64,000 nucleotides of DNA, taken from assembly GCF_026191475.2 (NCBI RefSeq), contig NZ_JAOSLC020000003.1:1085001-1149000 (forward strand), written 5' to 3'. Positions 19,067 through 28,821 of this stretch are shown piece after piece. The stretch comes from Polaribacter ponticola (GTDB lineage: Bacteria > Bacteroidota > Bacteroidia > Flavobacteriales > Flavobacteriaceae). Position numbers and translations under genes: made by a program. The notes under the pieces were generated by a model. The model searched no databases. It was not told the DNA's origin and saw only the letters and a list, made by a program, of their open reading frames with translations. Position 1 is the first letter of the stretch, and the number at the start of each line of letters is the position of its first letter.

Positions 19067-20725
19067 TTGAAACCAAAATTCATAACATTTTTTTTAACAA
19101 TACCACTTTTATTCATTTTAAATGACTTAAACGCTCAAGATCTAACTTTAGAAATAACATCAAAGAATAAAGAAGAACGCAAAATATTAACAAATTTAGA
19201 TTACAAAAAAAACATAAAAACATAAAACATCGAAACAAAGAAATAACAGAAGTAATACAAAAACTTAAAAGGGAAGGATACATCACAAACTTAATTGATA
19301 GCATAACAAAAAACAAAACAGAACACACGGTCTACATCACTTTAAACAAAAAAATTAATAAAGTAACATTAACTCTTAATAAAGCAACAAGATTATTAGT
19401 TGAGAAAAAAATATTATAGAAAAAAACAAACTAACGATACCTTTTAAAGAGGTTACAACTTTGTTTTACCAAATTAACAATAGATTAGAAAATAAAGGAA
19501 AATCATTTTCTAAGATAAAATTAAAAGACACTAAAATAAAGTCAGATACATTATTTGCTAAACTAGAAGTACTTCAATCTAAAAAAAGAATAATAAATAA
19601 AGTAAAAGTTAAAGGGTATGAAAAATTCCCAGATAAGTTTTTAGAAAATTATTTAAAAATAGATAATAATAGTATTTTCAATAAAACTAAATTAAAAACC
19701 ATCTCTTCCCTTATACATAAAATAAGATTTGTGGAGCAAATAAAACCACCCGAGACCTTATTTACTAAAGATTCAACATTTTTATATTTATATCTTCAAA
19801 AAAATACCAATAATAGTTTTGACGGCACAATAAGTTTTGCTTCTCTTGAAAACGGAAACATATCTCTGAATGGAAATCTAGATTTAAAATTAAATAATAT
19901 TCTAAATGCAGGTGAAAAGTTAGAGTTATTTTGGAATAGTATTATTAACGAAAAACAAGAGTTAAGAATTACATCAGAATTGCCTTATATATTTAATTCA
20001 AAATTCAGCCCAGAAATTACATTTTCAATTTTCAATCAAGATTCCACTTTCATTAACACTAAATTAAATACTAAAATCGCTTACGATTTAAACTCGAATA
20101 CAAAAATAGCATTCAATTACAGTTCTGAAGAATCTAGCAAACTTAGTAACATTAATAACATTAGCAATTTCAATAATTTTTTTTTAGGTTTTGAATTGAA
20201 ATACACAAAATTTAAAATGGATTTTTTTAATAATAAAAAAATAAACATAATTATCAATCCAACTTTTGGAAACAGAAAAACAAAGGAAAAAAAACAAATC
20301 AATTTAAAATTGAAACTACGATTTCATATTTATTCACAATTAATAAAAGGAATAATCTCTTTTTAAAAAACAATACTGGATACTTAAACTCAGATGACTT
20401 CTTAAATAACGAGTTATTTAGAATAGGTGGCAATAATACAATTCGAGGATTTAATGAAAGAAGTATATTTACAAACAACTACACATATTTTAATATAGAA
20501 TACAGATATTTAACTTCAAAAGAGTCATATCTATATTCTATAACAGATGTAGCTAAAATTAAAAATAGATCAAAAAACAATTTATTGATAGGGCTTGGAC
20601 TTGGTTATTTATTTAAAATTAAAGAATCACTTATAAACATAGGCTATGTTTTAGGGAAAGAAAAAAATAACAAATTTAATTATAATGACTCAAAATTAAT
20701 TATAACCTGGAAAAGTTTTTTTTAA
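19067..20725 (+). CDS. Omp85/BamA-like outer-membrane barrel protein (three one-base deletions)
   Basis: The reconstructed protein has about 553 residues. A TTG start gives a signal peptide ending near LNDLNAQ. Residues ~50-220 look like POTRA-type repeats (INKVKVKGYEKFPDKFLENY, then FNKTKLKTISSLIHKIRFVE). The C-terminal half is a beta-barrel with the Omp85-type motif GGNNTIRGFNERS and a final aromatic residue. The frame is restored by one extra A in each of the runs 19205-19212, 19405-19411 and 20287-20294. It is shorter than BamA, so it is more likely an accessory Omp85-family protein than the essential insertase. Substrate unknown. Confidence 0.75.
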
Positions 20726-20751
20726 GAAAAAGATGGTTTTATTCAATTTAC

Positions 20752-20768
20752 GTTAACAAGTTGTTAAC
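20752..20768. promoter_or_regulatory. perfect palindrome upstream of susC
   Basis: GTTAACAA-G-TTGTTAAC is a perfect 8+1+8 palindrome, 86 bases before the SusC start and 27 bases after the Omp85-like stop. It has no T-run and weak pairing, so a protein-binding operator is more likely than a terminator. No regulator gene lies in the operon. Confidence 0.4.
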
Positions 20769-20853
20769 TTTTTTATGTTTTTTTATGTTAAAAAGTTGGT
20801 GATTTAAGATTTATTTAAGATTTTTGGCATTAATTAATTCAAATAATTATACA

Positions 20854-23800
20854 ATGAAAACAAAGTTTAATGGAATTTTAACGCTATTACTAGCGTTGGT
20901 CGTGCAAATTTCTTTTGCACAAGAAAAAACTATTTCCGGTACTGTGACTGAGGAATCAGGAGCTTTACCAGGAGTTAGTGTTTTAATAAAAGGTACTTCA
21001 AACGGTACGGAAACTGATTTTGATGGGAAGTTTTCTATTAAAGCAAAAACAGGAGATGTTCTTGTTTTTAGTTATCTTGGTTATAAAGCAGTAGAAAAAA
21101 CTGTTAGATCATCAAGTGTTATAAACGTAACAATGGCTGTAGATAGCAATGTTTTAGATGAAGTAGTTGTTACTGCACTTGGTATTAAAAGAGCTAAGAG
21201 AGAGACAGTATACCAAACTGAATCTGTTAGTTCTGAAGAACTATTAAAATCTCAACCAACTTCTGCAGCTAGTGCATTAGCAGGTAAGGTAGCAGGTCTT
21301 CAAATTAACGTACAAAATAACGGTGTAGATCCAACTTCTCAAATATTATTAAGAGGTTTAAGATCTTTAACTCAATCTAACTCAGCTCTTATTGTTTTAG
21401 ATGGTTCTGTTTCTACTCAAGGTGCATTTGATCAATTAAACCCAAATGACATTGAAAGCATTAACACTTTAAAAGGTGCAACTGCATCAGCTCTTTATGG
21501 ATCTAGAGCTGCAAATGGTGTAATTATTGTAAACACTAAACAAGGTAATGGAAGTGGAAAGTTAACAGTAGGTATTAATACTACTACTACAATTGAAGAA
21601 ATTGCTTATACTCCTGAATTTCAAGATGAATATGGAACTGGATGGCAAGGTGCTTATGAAGCAATTGAGAACACAAACTGGGGGCCAAAATTTGATGGGA
21701 AAATTAGAAGAATTGGACCAATTTATACTGATGGATCTTATCAAACAGCTCCATATGCTTCTTCTATAAATAACGTTGAAGAATTTTATGACAAAGGTGC
21801 TACTTACCAAAATACTATTTATTTTACAGGTGGTAATGAGAACAGTAGATACTATATGTCTATTGGAGACCAAAGAACAACTGGAATTATTCCTGGAGAT
21901 ACTTATAAAAAGAATACTTTTAGAGTAAATGCTAGTCAAACTTTTGGTAATGTTAAACTTTCTATGAATACAAGTTTCTTCGTAGATAATAAAGATATTG
22001 TTGGAGATGAAATTGGATCTCAAAACAGAAACCTTTATTGGTTTATTTTGAATACTTCAAACAACATTAACTTAAAAAGCTACAAAAACTGGAAAACTGA
22101 TTTTTATGCTTCTCCAAATGGATTTTATAATGGTTACTACCAAAACCCTTATTGGGCAATTGACACTAACAGAGATACTGATAGAAGAAATAGGTTGACA
22201 AGTAACATTACTGCTTCTTGGGATGTTGCTGATTGGTTAAACATTACAGGTAGAGTTGGTATTAACAGATCTAGTGGAACTGGTAAAGAATGGAGAGCTG
22301 CACAACAGTATGATACTTCAGACATGATTGCAGATGTTTCTAGACCAGATGATGTAAGTTCTTGGGTACAAGATTCTGAATTTCAATCTAGTCAATACAC
22401 TTCTGAATTAATTGCTTCTTCTGAATTTGAATTAAACAAAGACTTTGATCTTAAAGCATTAGCAGGTTTTACTTCTTTTTCAAGTTCATACAGAGACTCT
22501 AATTATAGAGCAAACAACTTAAGTATACCTGGTTTTTATGACTTATCAAATGGTACAGGTCAATTAGTTGGAGATTTTGTAGATGAATCACAAAAAAGAA
22601 CTTTTGGTGTATTTGCTGATTTAACTTTAGGATATAAAAATTACCTTTTCTTAAACGTAAGTGGTAGAAATGACTGGACATCAACATTAGATCAAGATAA
22701 CAATAGTTATTTTTATCCATCTGCAGGTCTTTCATTCGTTGCAACTGATGCTATTGAAGCTCTTAAGGAATCGGACATAATTAACTACTTAAAATTAACG
22801 TTAAGTCATACCGTTACTTATAACGATATTGGTGCATATGCTATTAATGAAACTTATGGTCAAAGTTCTGGGTTCCCTTTTGGAGATCAAAATGGATTCT
22901 TTGTAAATGGAACTGCTGTTGCTGATGAAATTAAAAAAGAGGAAGTGTCTTCTTCTGAATTTGGTTTAAATGCTGCATTTTTAAACAACCGTTTTACTAT
23001 GGATTTTGCATACTATAGAACTACTACAAAAGATTTAATTACTACTGCTACAACAGCTAACTCTGCTGGTTCAACTGCTTTTTTAACAAACATTGGACAA
23101 ATCGATGGAGATGGTATTGAATTAACATTAGGTGGTACACCAATTAGAACTGGTGGTGGTTTTGAATGGAATATGGATGTTAACTATACTTCAAGTAATC
23201 AAAAAGTAAATAACATTGGTGAAGGTGTAAGTGAAGTAGGTATTCGTACTCTGGGTGACTATGGTATTTATGCTGTTGTTGGTGAAGACTTTCCATTAAT
23301 TAAAGCTTCTTCTTATGTAAGAGATCCTAATGGAAATGTAGTAGTAAGTGCTGTTGATGGAAACCCAATTATTGGAGGATTAAAGAACTTAGGAAAAACT
23401 ACTCCTGATTACATTATAGGTTTAAATAATTCTTTTAGTTATAAAGGATTTACTTTAGGAGCTACTATGGATTATAGAACAGGACATGTATACTACTCTC
23501 AATTAGCTGATAATATGGAGTTTACTGGTAGGTCTATAGAAAGTGCTTCTGCAAATCGTCAAGATTTTGTATTTCCTAATTCTGTAATAAATACAGGTAC
23601 AGATGCTGCACCAGTATACGTTGCAAATAATAATATTACTGTTACTGCTGGTAATCAAGATTTTTGGACTGGTAGATATAATGATATTAAAGAAAACTAC
23701 GTTAAAGATGCAACTTCTTTAAAATTAAGAGAATTATCTTTTGGTTACACTTTCCCTGCTAAGTACTTAACAAATACTGGTTTTTCAAAAATGAGTTTTA

Positions 23801-23958
23801 CATTAGTAGGAAGAAATTTATTTACTTGGTTACCTAAAGAAAATAGATTTTCTGATCCAGAATTTAACAACACAAATAATAACGCTATTGGTTTAGGAGG
23901 ATACTTACAATCTCCACCAACAAGAACCTTTGGTTTTAACGTTAACTTAGAATTTTAA
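20854..23958 (+). CDS. SusC/RagA-family TonB-dependent outer-membrane transporter
   Basis: A 1034-residue protein. The ATG at 20854 is chosen because it directly precedes the signal peptide (KFNGILTLLLALVVQISFAQ). Next come a carboxypeptidase-regulatory-like domain (ISGTVTEESGALPGVSVLIK), a TonB-box-like DEVVVTALG, the plug domain with LDGS and ASALYGSRAANGVIIVNT, and a 22-stranded barrel ending in Phe. It should import oligomers across the outer membrane together with the SusD-like lipoprotein 19 bases downstream. No glycoside hydrolase, protease or regulator is in the operon, so the substrate is unknown. Relatively high expression is plausible but not shown. Confidence 0.95.
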   Translation: MKTKFNGILTLLLALVVQISFAQEKTISGTVTEESGALPGVSVLIKGTSNGTETDFDGKFSIKAKTGDVLVFSYLGYKAVEKTVRSSSVINVTMAVDSNVLDEVVVTALGIKRAKRETVYQTESVSSEELLKSQPTSAASALAGKVAGLQINVQNNGVDPTSQILLRGLRSLTQSNSALIVLDGSVSTQGAFDQLNPNDIESINTLKGATASALYGSRAANGVIIVNTKQGNGSGKLTVGINTTTTIEEIAYTPEFQDEYGTGWQGAYEAIENTNWGPKFDGKIRRIGPIYTDGSYQTAPYASSINNVEEFYDKGATYQNTIYFTGGNENSRYYMSIGDQRTTGIIPGDTYKKNTFRVNASQTFGNVKLSMNTSFFVDNKDIVGDEIGSQNRNLYWFILNTSNNINLKSYKNWKTDFYASPNGFYNGYYQNPYWAIDTNRDTDRRNRLTSNITASWDVADWLNITGRVGINRSSGTGKEWRAAQQYDTSDMIADVSRPDDVSSWVQDSEFQSSQYTSELIASSEFELNKDFDLKALAGFTSFSSSYRDSNYRANNLSIPGFYDLSNGTGQLVGDFVDESQKRTFGVFADLTLGYKNYLFLNVSGRNDWTSTLDQDNNSYFYPSAGLSFVATDAIEALKESDIINYLKLTLSHTVTYNDIGAYAINETYGQSSGFPFGDQNGFFVNGTAVADEIKKEEVSSSEFGLNAAFLNNRFTMDFAYYRTTTKDLITTATTANSAGSTAFLTNIGQIDGDGIELTLGGTPIRTGGGFEWNMDVNYTSSNQKVNNIGEGVSEVGIRTLGDYGIYAVVGEDFPLIKASSYVRDPNGNVVVSAVDGNPIIGGLKNLGKTTPDYIIGLNNSFSYKGFTLGATMDYRTGHVYYSQLADNMEFTGRSIESASANRQDFVFPNSVINTGTDAAPVYVANNNITVTAGNQDFWTGRYNDIKENYVKDATSLKLRELSFGYTFPAKYLTNTGFSKMSFTLVGRNLFTWLPKENRFSDPEFNNTNNNAIGLGGYLQSPPTRTFGFNVNLEF

Positions 23959-23977
23959 TAATTAAGACTTTTATAAA

Positions 23978-25456
23978 ATGAGAAAATTAATAATAATTTT
24001 GAATCTTGCAATACTTTCTGTATTTGCAGTTTCATGTGAATCTTTTTTGAATGTCAATGAAGATCCGAACAATCCTGTAGATGTATCTCCGGATTTAAAG
24101 TTACCAGTAGCATTAAATTATACTAATGGTATATTAAACAATAGAACTTCAACAAATTCTTTAGGGAATTTAATGTTAGGAAACTGGAGTCAAAGTGATG
24201 GTTACTCTTGGTACCTTACTGAATTTCAATACAATGTAACTACATCTTTTTATGGAGGTATTTGGAACACAACTTATGGTAGTGCTTTAAAACAATATCA
24301 TTCATTAGATGTTACAACAGAGAATAATGAGTATTATCAAGCAATTGCTAAAATTATGAAAACTTTTCACTTTCAAATTTTAGTTGATACTTATGGTGAT
24401 ATCCCTTATACTGAGGCTTTACAAAGAGGTGCCAATACGACACCAGCTTATGATGATGCTTTAACAGTATATGAAGACTTAATAGTGCAATTAGATAATG
24501 CTATTGCATTAATAAATCAAGGTGCATCAAACTTTAATGTTATAATTCCTGGGTCTGATGACGGTGTATTTGCAGGAAATATGAATGAATGGAAAAAGTT
24601 CGCTAATACTATTAAGTTAAGAATTTTAGTTAGACAATCTAGTATGGCTGGTAGAGCTTCATATATTACTCAAGAATTTGCTAAAATAGCAAGTGAAGGT
24701 TCTGGATATATTACAGAAAATGCTGGTTCTAACATTGGATATAATAATTCAACTTCTCAGCAAAGTCCTTTCTGGGGAACTTATAAAGCGAATGTAGAAG
24801 GAACTTTATTAAATAACTTTAAAGCTACTTGTGCAACACCATTTGCATTAAATACTTTAATGAACTTAAATGATGCTAGAATTGATTACATCTATGAAAT
24901 CCCTTTAAGTGGAACTCATTTAGGTGTTGAGCAAGGATTAAGCCCTTATCCAGCACCAGTTGGAACATTAGGTGAAGATAATGTATCTAATATTGGACCT
25001 GGATTATTAAAAAGTCCTGAACAAGATGTTATTATCTTTTCTTTAGCAGAAGCTAAGTTTTTACAAGCAGAAGCTGCACAAAGAGGTTTACTTAATACTA
25101 TTTCTGCTAAAGTTGCTTATGAGCAAGGAGTAAAAGCTTCTTTCGATTACTTAGGAGCTAGTATGGGTGATTACTTAACACAAATTAAGCCATTAGCAAA
25201 TTGGGATGCATCTCCAAACAAAATTGAAGCAATTATGACTCAAAAGTATATCGCTTTAAACGGTGTAAGTGCTGGTCAATCTTGGTTTGATTATTCAAGA
25301 ACTGGATACCCTACAGGTTTACCTGTTTCTTTACAAGCTTCTACTGCAGATAGACCTGTAAGACTTGCGTATCCTTCTAGTGAAATTACTGGAAACTCTG
25401 CAAACGTTCCAGCTCAACCAAATGTTTTTACGACAAAAATATTTTGGGCTAATTAA
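23978..25456 (+). CDS. SusD/RagB-family substrate-binding lipoprotein
   Basis: A 492-residue lipoprotein: the signal peptide ends in a lipobox (FAVSC, then ESFLNVNEDPNNP). The NVNEDPNNP start, the helical TPR-like region (FHFQILVDTYGDIPYTEALQ) and the C-terminal segment (IMTQKYIALNGVSAGQSWFD) are typical of the SusD-like group. It sits as a lid on the SusC partner encoded upstream and captures the substrate at the cell surface. Part of the four-gene operon 20854-27211. Confidence 0.93.
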   Translation: MRKLIIILNLAILSVFAVSCESFLNVNEDPNNPVDVSPDLKLPVALNYTNGILNNRTSTNSLGNLMLGNWSQSDGYSWYLTEFQYNVTTSFYGGIWNTTYGSALKQYHSLDVTTENNEYYQAIAKIMKTFHFQILVDTYGDIPYTEALQRGANTTPAYDDALTVYEDLIVQLDNAIALINQGASNFNVIIPGSDDGVFAGNMNEWKKFANTIKLRILVRQSSMAGRASYITQEFAKIASEGSGYITENAGSNIGYNNSTSQQSPFWGTYKANVEGTLLNNFKATCATPFALNTLMNLNDARIDYIYEIPLSGTHLGVEQGLSPYPAPVGTLGEDNVSNIGPGLLKSPEQDVIIFSLAEAKFLQAEAAQRGLLNTISAKVAYEQGVKASFDYLGASMGDYLTQIKPLANWDASPNKIEAIMTQKYIALNGVSAGQSWFDYSRTGYPTGLPVSLQASTADRPVRLAYPSSEITGNSANVPAQPNVFTTKIFWAN

Positions 25457-25474
25457 TTTTAAAATAAATATATC

Positions 25475-26323
25475 ATGAAAAAAATATCAAAATATCTTTT
25501 ACTTTTTGTTCTTTCATTAAGTATTACATCGTGTTTAGTCGATGATTCAGATTTTACTGCTGATTTTGACGAAACGTCTAACGTTGTTGGATTTACAAAA
25601 TCAAGTAGTAGTATAGCTGGTGTTGCTAATGGAGACGAGTATATGTTTGAATTACCTTTAGAGGTAAAAGGACCTACTGCTGCTGCTTACACTAGTGATG
25701 TTACAATTAATATCTCTGTAGACCCTTCTTCAACTGCTGTTGAAGGAACTAACTTTACATTAGGTGCTACTAGCTTAGTATTAACTGCTGCTAATGATTA
25801 TAAAGTAAATTTACCTATTACATTATTAACACAAGGTATTGCAGCTCCTTTAGCTGAGAGCCCAGTCTTAAAATTAATGGTAAGTTCTGCTGATGGTGTA
25901 GATAATATTTTACCTAATGGTAAGTCTTTAGATTTAACATTAAATTATTTATGTTTTTCTAATTTAGCTGGAAATTATGATGTAACTCTTCGTTACATAA
26001 ATGCTTCTGCTGGAATAGATTCTAATTATGCTTTTACAGATACATTAACTGAAACTGGAGATGGTGAATACCGTTCTGGTAGAGTTGGACACTGGACTGC
26101 TGCACAATTAGGTGGTACACCAGGAATGACTTTTAACGATGTTTGTAATGTAGTAAGTATACCTTACCAAAACTTAGTTGATAGATATTCTAATATTGTT
26201 GAAGGTGTAGCTGGAGATAGTTCTGTAGACCCTGCAACTGGAGCAATTTCATTTCATTATACAATCGTTGTACCACCAGCTACTGATGGTAGAGAGTATT
26301 TTGTAACTTATACTCCACAATAA
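25475..26323 (+). CDS. SusE-position surface lipoprotein
   Basis: A 282-residue lipoprotein (lipobox SITSC, then LVDDSDFTADFDE). The body is beta-rich with an Ig-like first half (VTINISVDPSSTAVEGTNFT) and a C-terminal domain of unknown type. It resembles the DUF1735/DUF4843-type proteins often found behind susD, but I cannot assign it firmly. In the operon, 19 bases after susD, it probably binds the same ligand on the cell surface. No enzymatic motif seen. Confidence 0.75.
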   Translation: MKKISKYLLLFVLSLSITSCLVDDSDFTADFDETSNVVGFTKSSSSIAGVANGDEYMFELPLEVKGPTAAAYTSDVTINISVDPSSTAVEGTNFTLGATSLVLTAANDYKVNLPITLLTQGIAAPLAESPVLKLMVSSADGVDNILPNGKSLDLTLNYLCFSNLAGNYDVTLRYINASAGIDSNYAFTDTLTETGDGEYRSGRVGHWTAAQLGGTPGMTFNDVCNVVSIPYQNLVDRYSNIVEGVAGDSSVDPATGAISFHYTIVVPPATDGREYFVTYTPQ

Positions 26324-26356
26324 AAAGCTAAATAATTAATTAAAAAATACAATAAA

Positions 26357-27211
26357 ATGAAAAAACATATTTTATACCTATTCTTAATAAGTTTAGCATT
26401 TACATCATGTGATGATGATGAAACTGGTGATGTAGCAATACAAAGTTATAGCCCAGTTACTATTAATTTATCTTTAAGCGATAATAATGTAACAATTAGT
26501 GAAAGTGCTATTGCTGGTGGTCATCAAGACTATACTGTTACTGCTACTTTATCTGAAGCACAAACTTTAGATTATGTTGTAAACTTCGAACAAGTTGGTG
26601 GTAATGCTGATGAAAATGATTATGAAACTCATAACATTATCATTAGAGCAGGTGCTACATCTGGAACAAGTGATATTTCAATTTTACAAACTGGTGACAT
26701 TGAAGGTAATGAAAATGTAACTATTACAGCTACAACTTTTAAAACTGCTAAATTATCTGGAGATGTTGTTTTTAAAGCAAATATCGTTGATGATTACGTA
26801 AATGATGTTGTAAAAACTTCAGCAACATGGGCAGGTTCATATGATTATACTGTTACAGGTGCTGCAGTTTCTGTAGATTACTGTGATATTGATCTTGATG
26901 TGTTACTATTTGATGGTAGTTTTGGTTTTGTAGGTTACTTAGGAGCTACTGGTTCTTGTACTGAAACTGGTGAAATTTCTGGTTTAGCAGATGGTACTTA
27001 CTATATTGCTATTGATGTTTATGACAACCCAATTGCACAGTTTGGAACAAACCAACCATTACCTATTACATTTACTTATAGTCAAGAACACTTTGATACA
27101 AGTGGTACATTTGTAATTGGTGGCTTTACTACTGATAGTTCTCCTGGAACATTTTTAGTAGCACAAGTTGATGTTGTAAATGGATATATGTATACTATTA
27201 CTCCACTATAA
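26357..27211 (+). CDS. surface lipoprotein with Calx-beta-like repeat
   Basis: A 284-residue lipoprotein (lipobox AFTSC, then DDDETGD, an acidic run right after the lipidated Cys, as in Bacteroidota surface-export signals). Residues ~40-130 look like a Calx-beta or Ig-like fold (ISESAIAGGHQDYTVTATLS, then GNENVTITATTFK). The C-terminal half is Gly/Thr/Asp-rich and likely all-beta. It is the last gene of the SusC/SusD operon, directly before a strong terminator. Role in ligand capture is inferred from position. Confidence 0.75.
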   Translation: MKKHILYLFLISLAFTSCDDDETGDVAIQSYSPVTINLSLSDNNVTISESAIAGGHQDYTVTATLSEAQTLDYVVNFEQVGGNADENDYETHNIIIRAGATSGTSDISILQTGDIEGNENVTITATTFKTAKLSGDVVFKANIVDDYVNDVVKTSATWAGSYDYTVTGAAVSVDYCDIDLDVLLFDGSFGFVGYLGATGSCTETGEISGLADGTYYIAIDVYDNPIAQFGTNQPLPITFTYSQEHFDTSGTFVIGGFTTDSSPGTFLVAQVDVVNGYMYTITPL

Positions 27212-27240
27212 TATAATTCAATATTATTTTATAATATTTA

Positions 27241-27267
27241 AACCACCTCTTATGAGGTGGTTTTTTT
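27241..27267 (+). terminator. terminator of the SusC/SusD operon
   Basis: AACCACCTC (27241-27249), a four-base loop and GAGGTGGTT (27254-27262) form a perfect GC-rich 9-base stem followed by TTTTT. It lies 30 bases after the last lipoprotein gene. Confidence 0.9.
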
Positions 27268-27284
27268 ATGCTCATAATTTAACA

Positions 27285-27292
27285 TACATTTG
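27285..27292 (+). promoter_or_regulatory. -7 promoter box directly at the rlmB start
   Basis: TACATTTG fits TAnnTTTG and ends only four bases before the first ATG of rlmB. Transcription starts usually lie 4-7 bases after this box, so the mRNA may start at or within the initiation codon. The -33 position reads TTTT rather than TTTG. Confidence 0.55.
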
Positions 27293-27296
27293 CAAC

Positions 27297-28061
27297 ATGA
27301 TGACAGAAGTAAAAGAAACAACAAATATATTTGGTATAAGAGCTATTATTGAAGCAATAGAAAGTGGTTCTACAATAAATAAAGTTTACCTACAAAAGGG
27401 ACTTAGAGGAGAATTGTTTTATGAACTTAACAAATTAATTAAAATAAAAAACCTTACAACAAGTATGGTTCCTGTCGAAAAGTTAGACAGGTTGTCAAAA
27501 AATAGTAACCACCAAGGAGCAGTAGCACAAATATCTCCTGTAGAGTTTTATGATTTAGAAGAACTAATAGAAAAGACAATAGAAGATAAAAAAACTCCAT
27601 TGTTTTTAGTTTTAGATCAATTATCTGATGTTCGTAATTTCGGTGCTATTATAAGAACTGCTGAATGTACAGGTGTAAATGGAATAATTATACAAAAAAA
27701 TGGAAGCGCCCCAGTAAATGCTGAAACTATAAAAACATCGGCTGGAGCTGCATTTAAAATGCCTATTTGTAAAGTAGATCATATCAAAGATGCTTTATTT
27801 ATTCTACAAGGTTCCGATATTAAAACAGTAGCTGCAACAGAGAAAACAGAAGATTCAATTTTTAATATTAACTTTAATCAACCAATTGCTATAGTTATGG
27901 GTTCTGAGCATAGAGGTGTTAATCCATCAGTTCTTAAAATGGTAGATTATAAAGCAAAATTACCATTGTTAGGTGAAATAGCATCACTAAATGTTTCTGT
28001 AGCATGTGGAGCTTTTTTATACGAAACAGTTAGACAAAGAATAACGGAAATTAAAAATTAA
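27297..28061 (+). CDS. rlmB: 23S rRNA 2'-O-ribose methyltransferase, TrmH/SpoU family
   Basis: A 254-residue enzyme of the SPOUT class. The N-terminal substrate-binding domain (NIFGIRAIIEAIESG) is followed by the knotted catalytic domain with its three motifs: DVRNFGAIIRTAECTGV, IAIVMGSEHRGV and LPLLGEIASLNVSVACGAF. The family methylates 23S rRNA G2251 in E. coli (RlmB) using S-adenosylmethionine. Two ATGs are in tandem (27297, 27300); either could start. An upstream in-frame extension is rejected because it crosses the operon terminator. Confidence 0.92.
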   Translation: MMTEVKETTNIFGIRAIIEAIESGSTINKVYLQKGLRGELFYELNKLIKIKNLTTSMVPVEKLDRLSKNSNHQGAVAQISPVEFYDLEELIEKTIEDKKTPLFLVLDQLSDVRNFGAIIRTAECTGVNGIIIQKNGSAPVNAETIKTSAGAAFKMPICKVDHIKDALFILQGSDIKTVAATEKTEDSIFNINFNQPIAIVMGSEHRGVNPSVLKMVDYKAKLPLLGEIASLNVSVACGAFLYETVRQRITEIKN

Positions 28062-28065
28062 TAGC

Positions 28066-28745
28066 TTAATCAAAATTTTGCTCCTTATCCATTTTCTCTT
28101 CTAAAATAGGTGGAGCAAAATTTCCATTTTCATCAAAAAGCAAATCAAATTCAGTCTCTATAAATTGATGTTCTTTTTTAACAATACCTTTTTTTCTATA
28201 TAGGATTGACAATAGTAAACCTATAAGAAATCCAGATAAATGTCCTTCCCAAGACATTCCTTCTTTAATAGGAAAAACGTACCAAATCATACTACCGTAT
28301 AAAAAAATTATTATAAGTGATAAAGCAACTAATCGATAGTGTTTTCTTATAATACCACTAAAGAAAATAAAACTGAATAACAAGTATACTATTCCGCTTG
28401 CACCAATATGGAAAGATTCTCTTGCAATGACCCAAGTTAAAAAACCTGTAAAAAAACCACCTAAAGTTAATACTTTGTAAGCAACATTTTTATAGAAGTA
28501 AAAAAGACAGCTTAAAAGAACGAATAAAGGTATTGAATTATTAAAAAGATGACTAGTGTTACTATGAATAAAATGTGTTAAAAAAACACCCTTAAAACCT
28601 TCTAAAGTTCTTGGATAAACACCTAATTTGTTAAAATTAAGCTCAAATTTAATTTCAATCCAATAAATAAACCAAATTATAAATACATACAAAATAGGAA
28701 TAAAAAAATAGACTTTGAAATTTTTAACTGATTTTCTTCTTTCAT
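28066..28745 (-). CDS. rhomboid-family intramembrane serine protease (one-base deletion)
   Basis: The reconstructed protein has 226 residues and starts MKEENQLKISKSI at 28745. The A-run 28702-28708 is one base short; adding it joins this start to the main frame. About six membrane helices are present. The catalytic serine lies in HIGASGIVYLLFSF and the catalytic histidine in WEGHLSGFLIGLL; the HSNTSHLFNN segment is the usual helix-2 motif. The enzyme cleaves membrane-anchored proteins within the bilayer; its substrate here is unknown. It converges on rlmB with four bases between the stops. Confidence 0.88.
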
Positions 28746-28821
28746 CAATTTAAAAACAGCAAAAATCTAACCAAAAAATATTTATACAATTTCTGTCATA
28801 AAACTTTATTATTTTTACAAA

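Noticed and set aside
21562..22023. Minus-strand frame of 153 codons inside susC
   Set aside because: It mirrors the codon pattern of the sense gene and has no family signature.
27180..27296. N-terminal extension of rlmB
   Set aside because: It would run through the preceding stop region and a strong terminator; the family start fits ATG 27297 or 27300.
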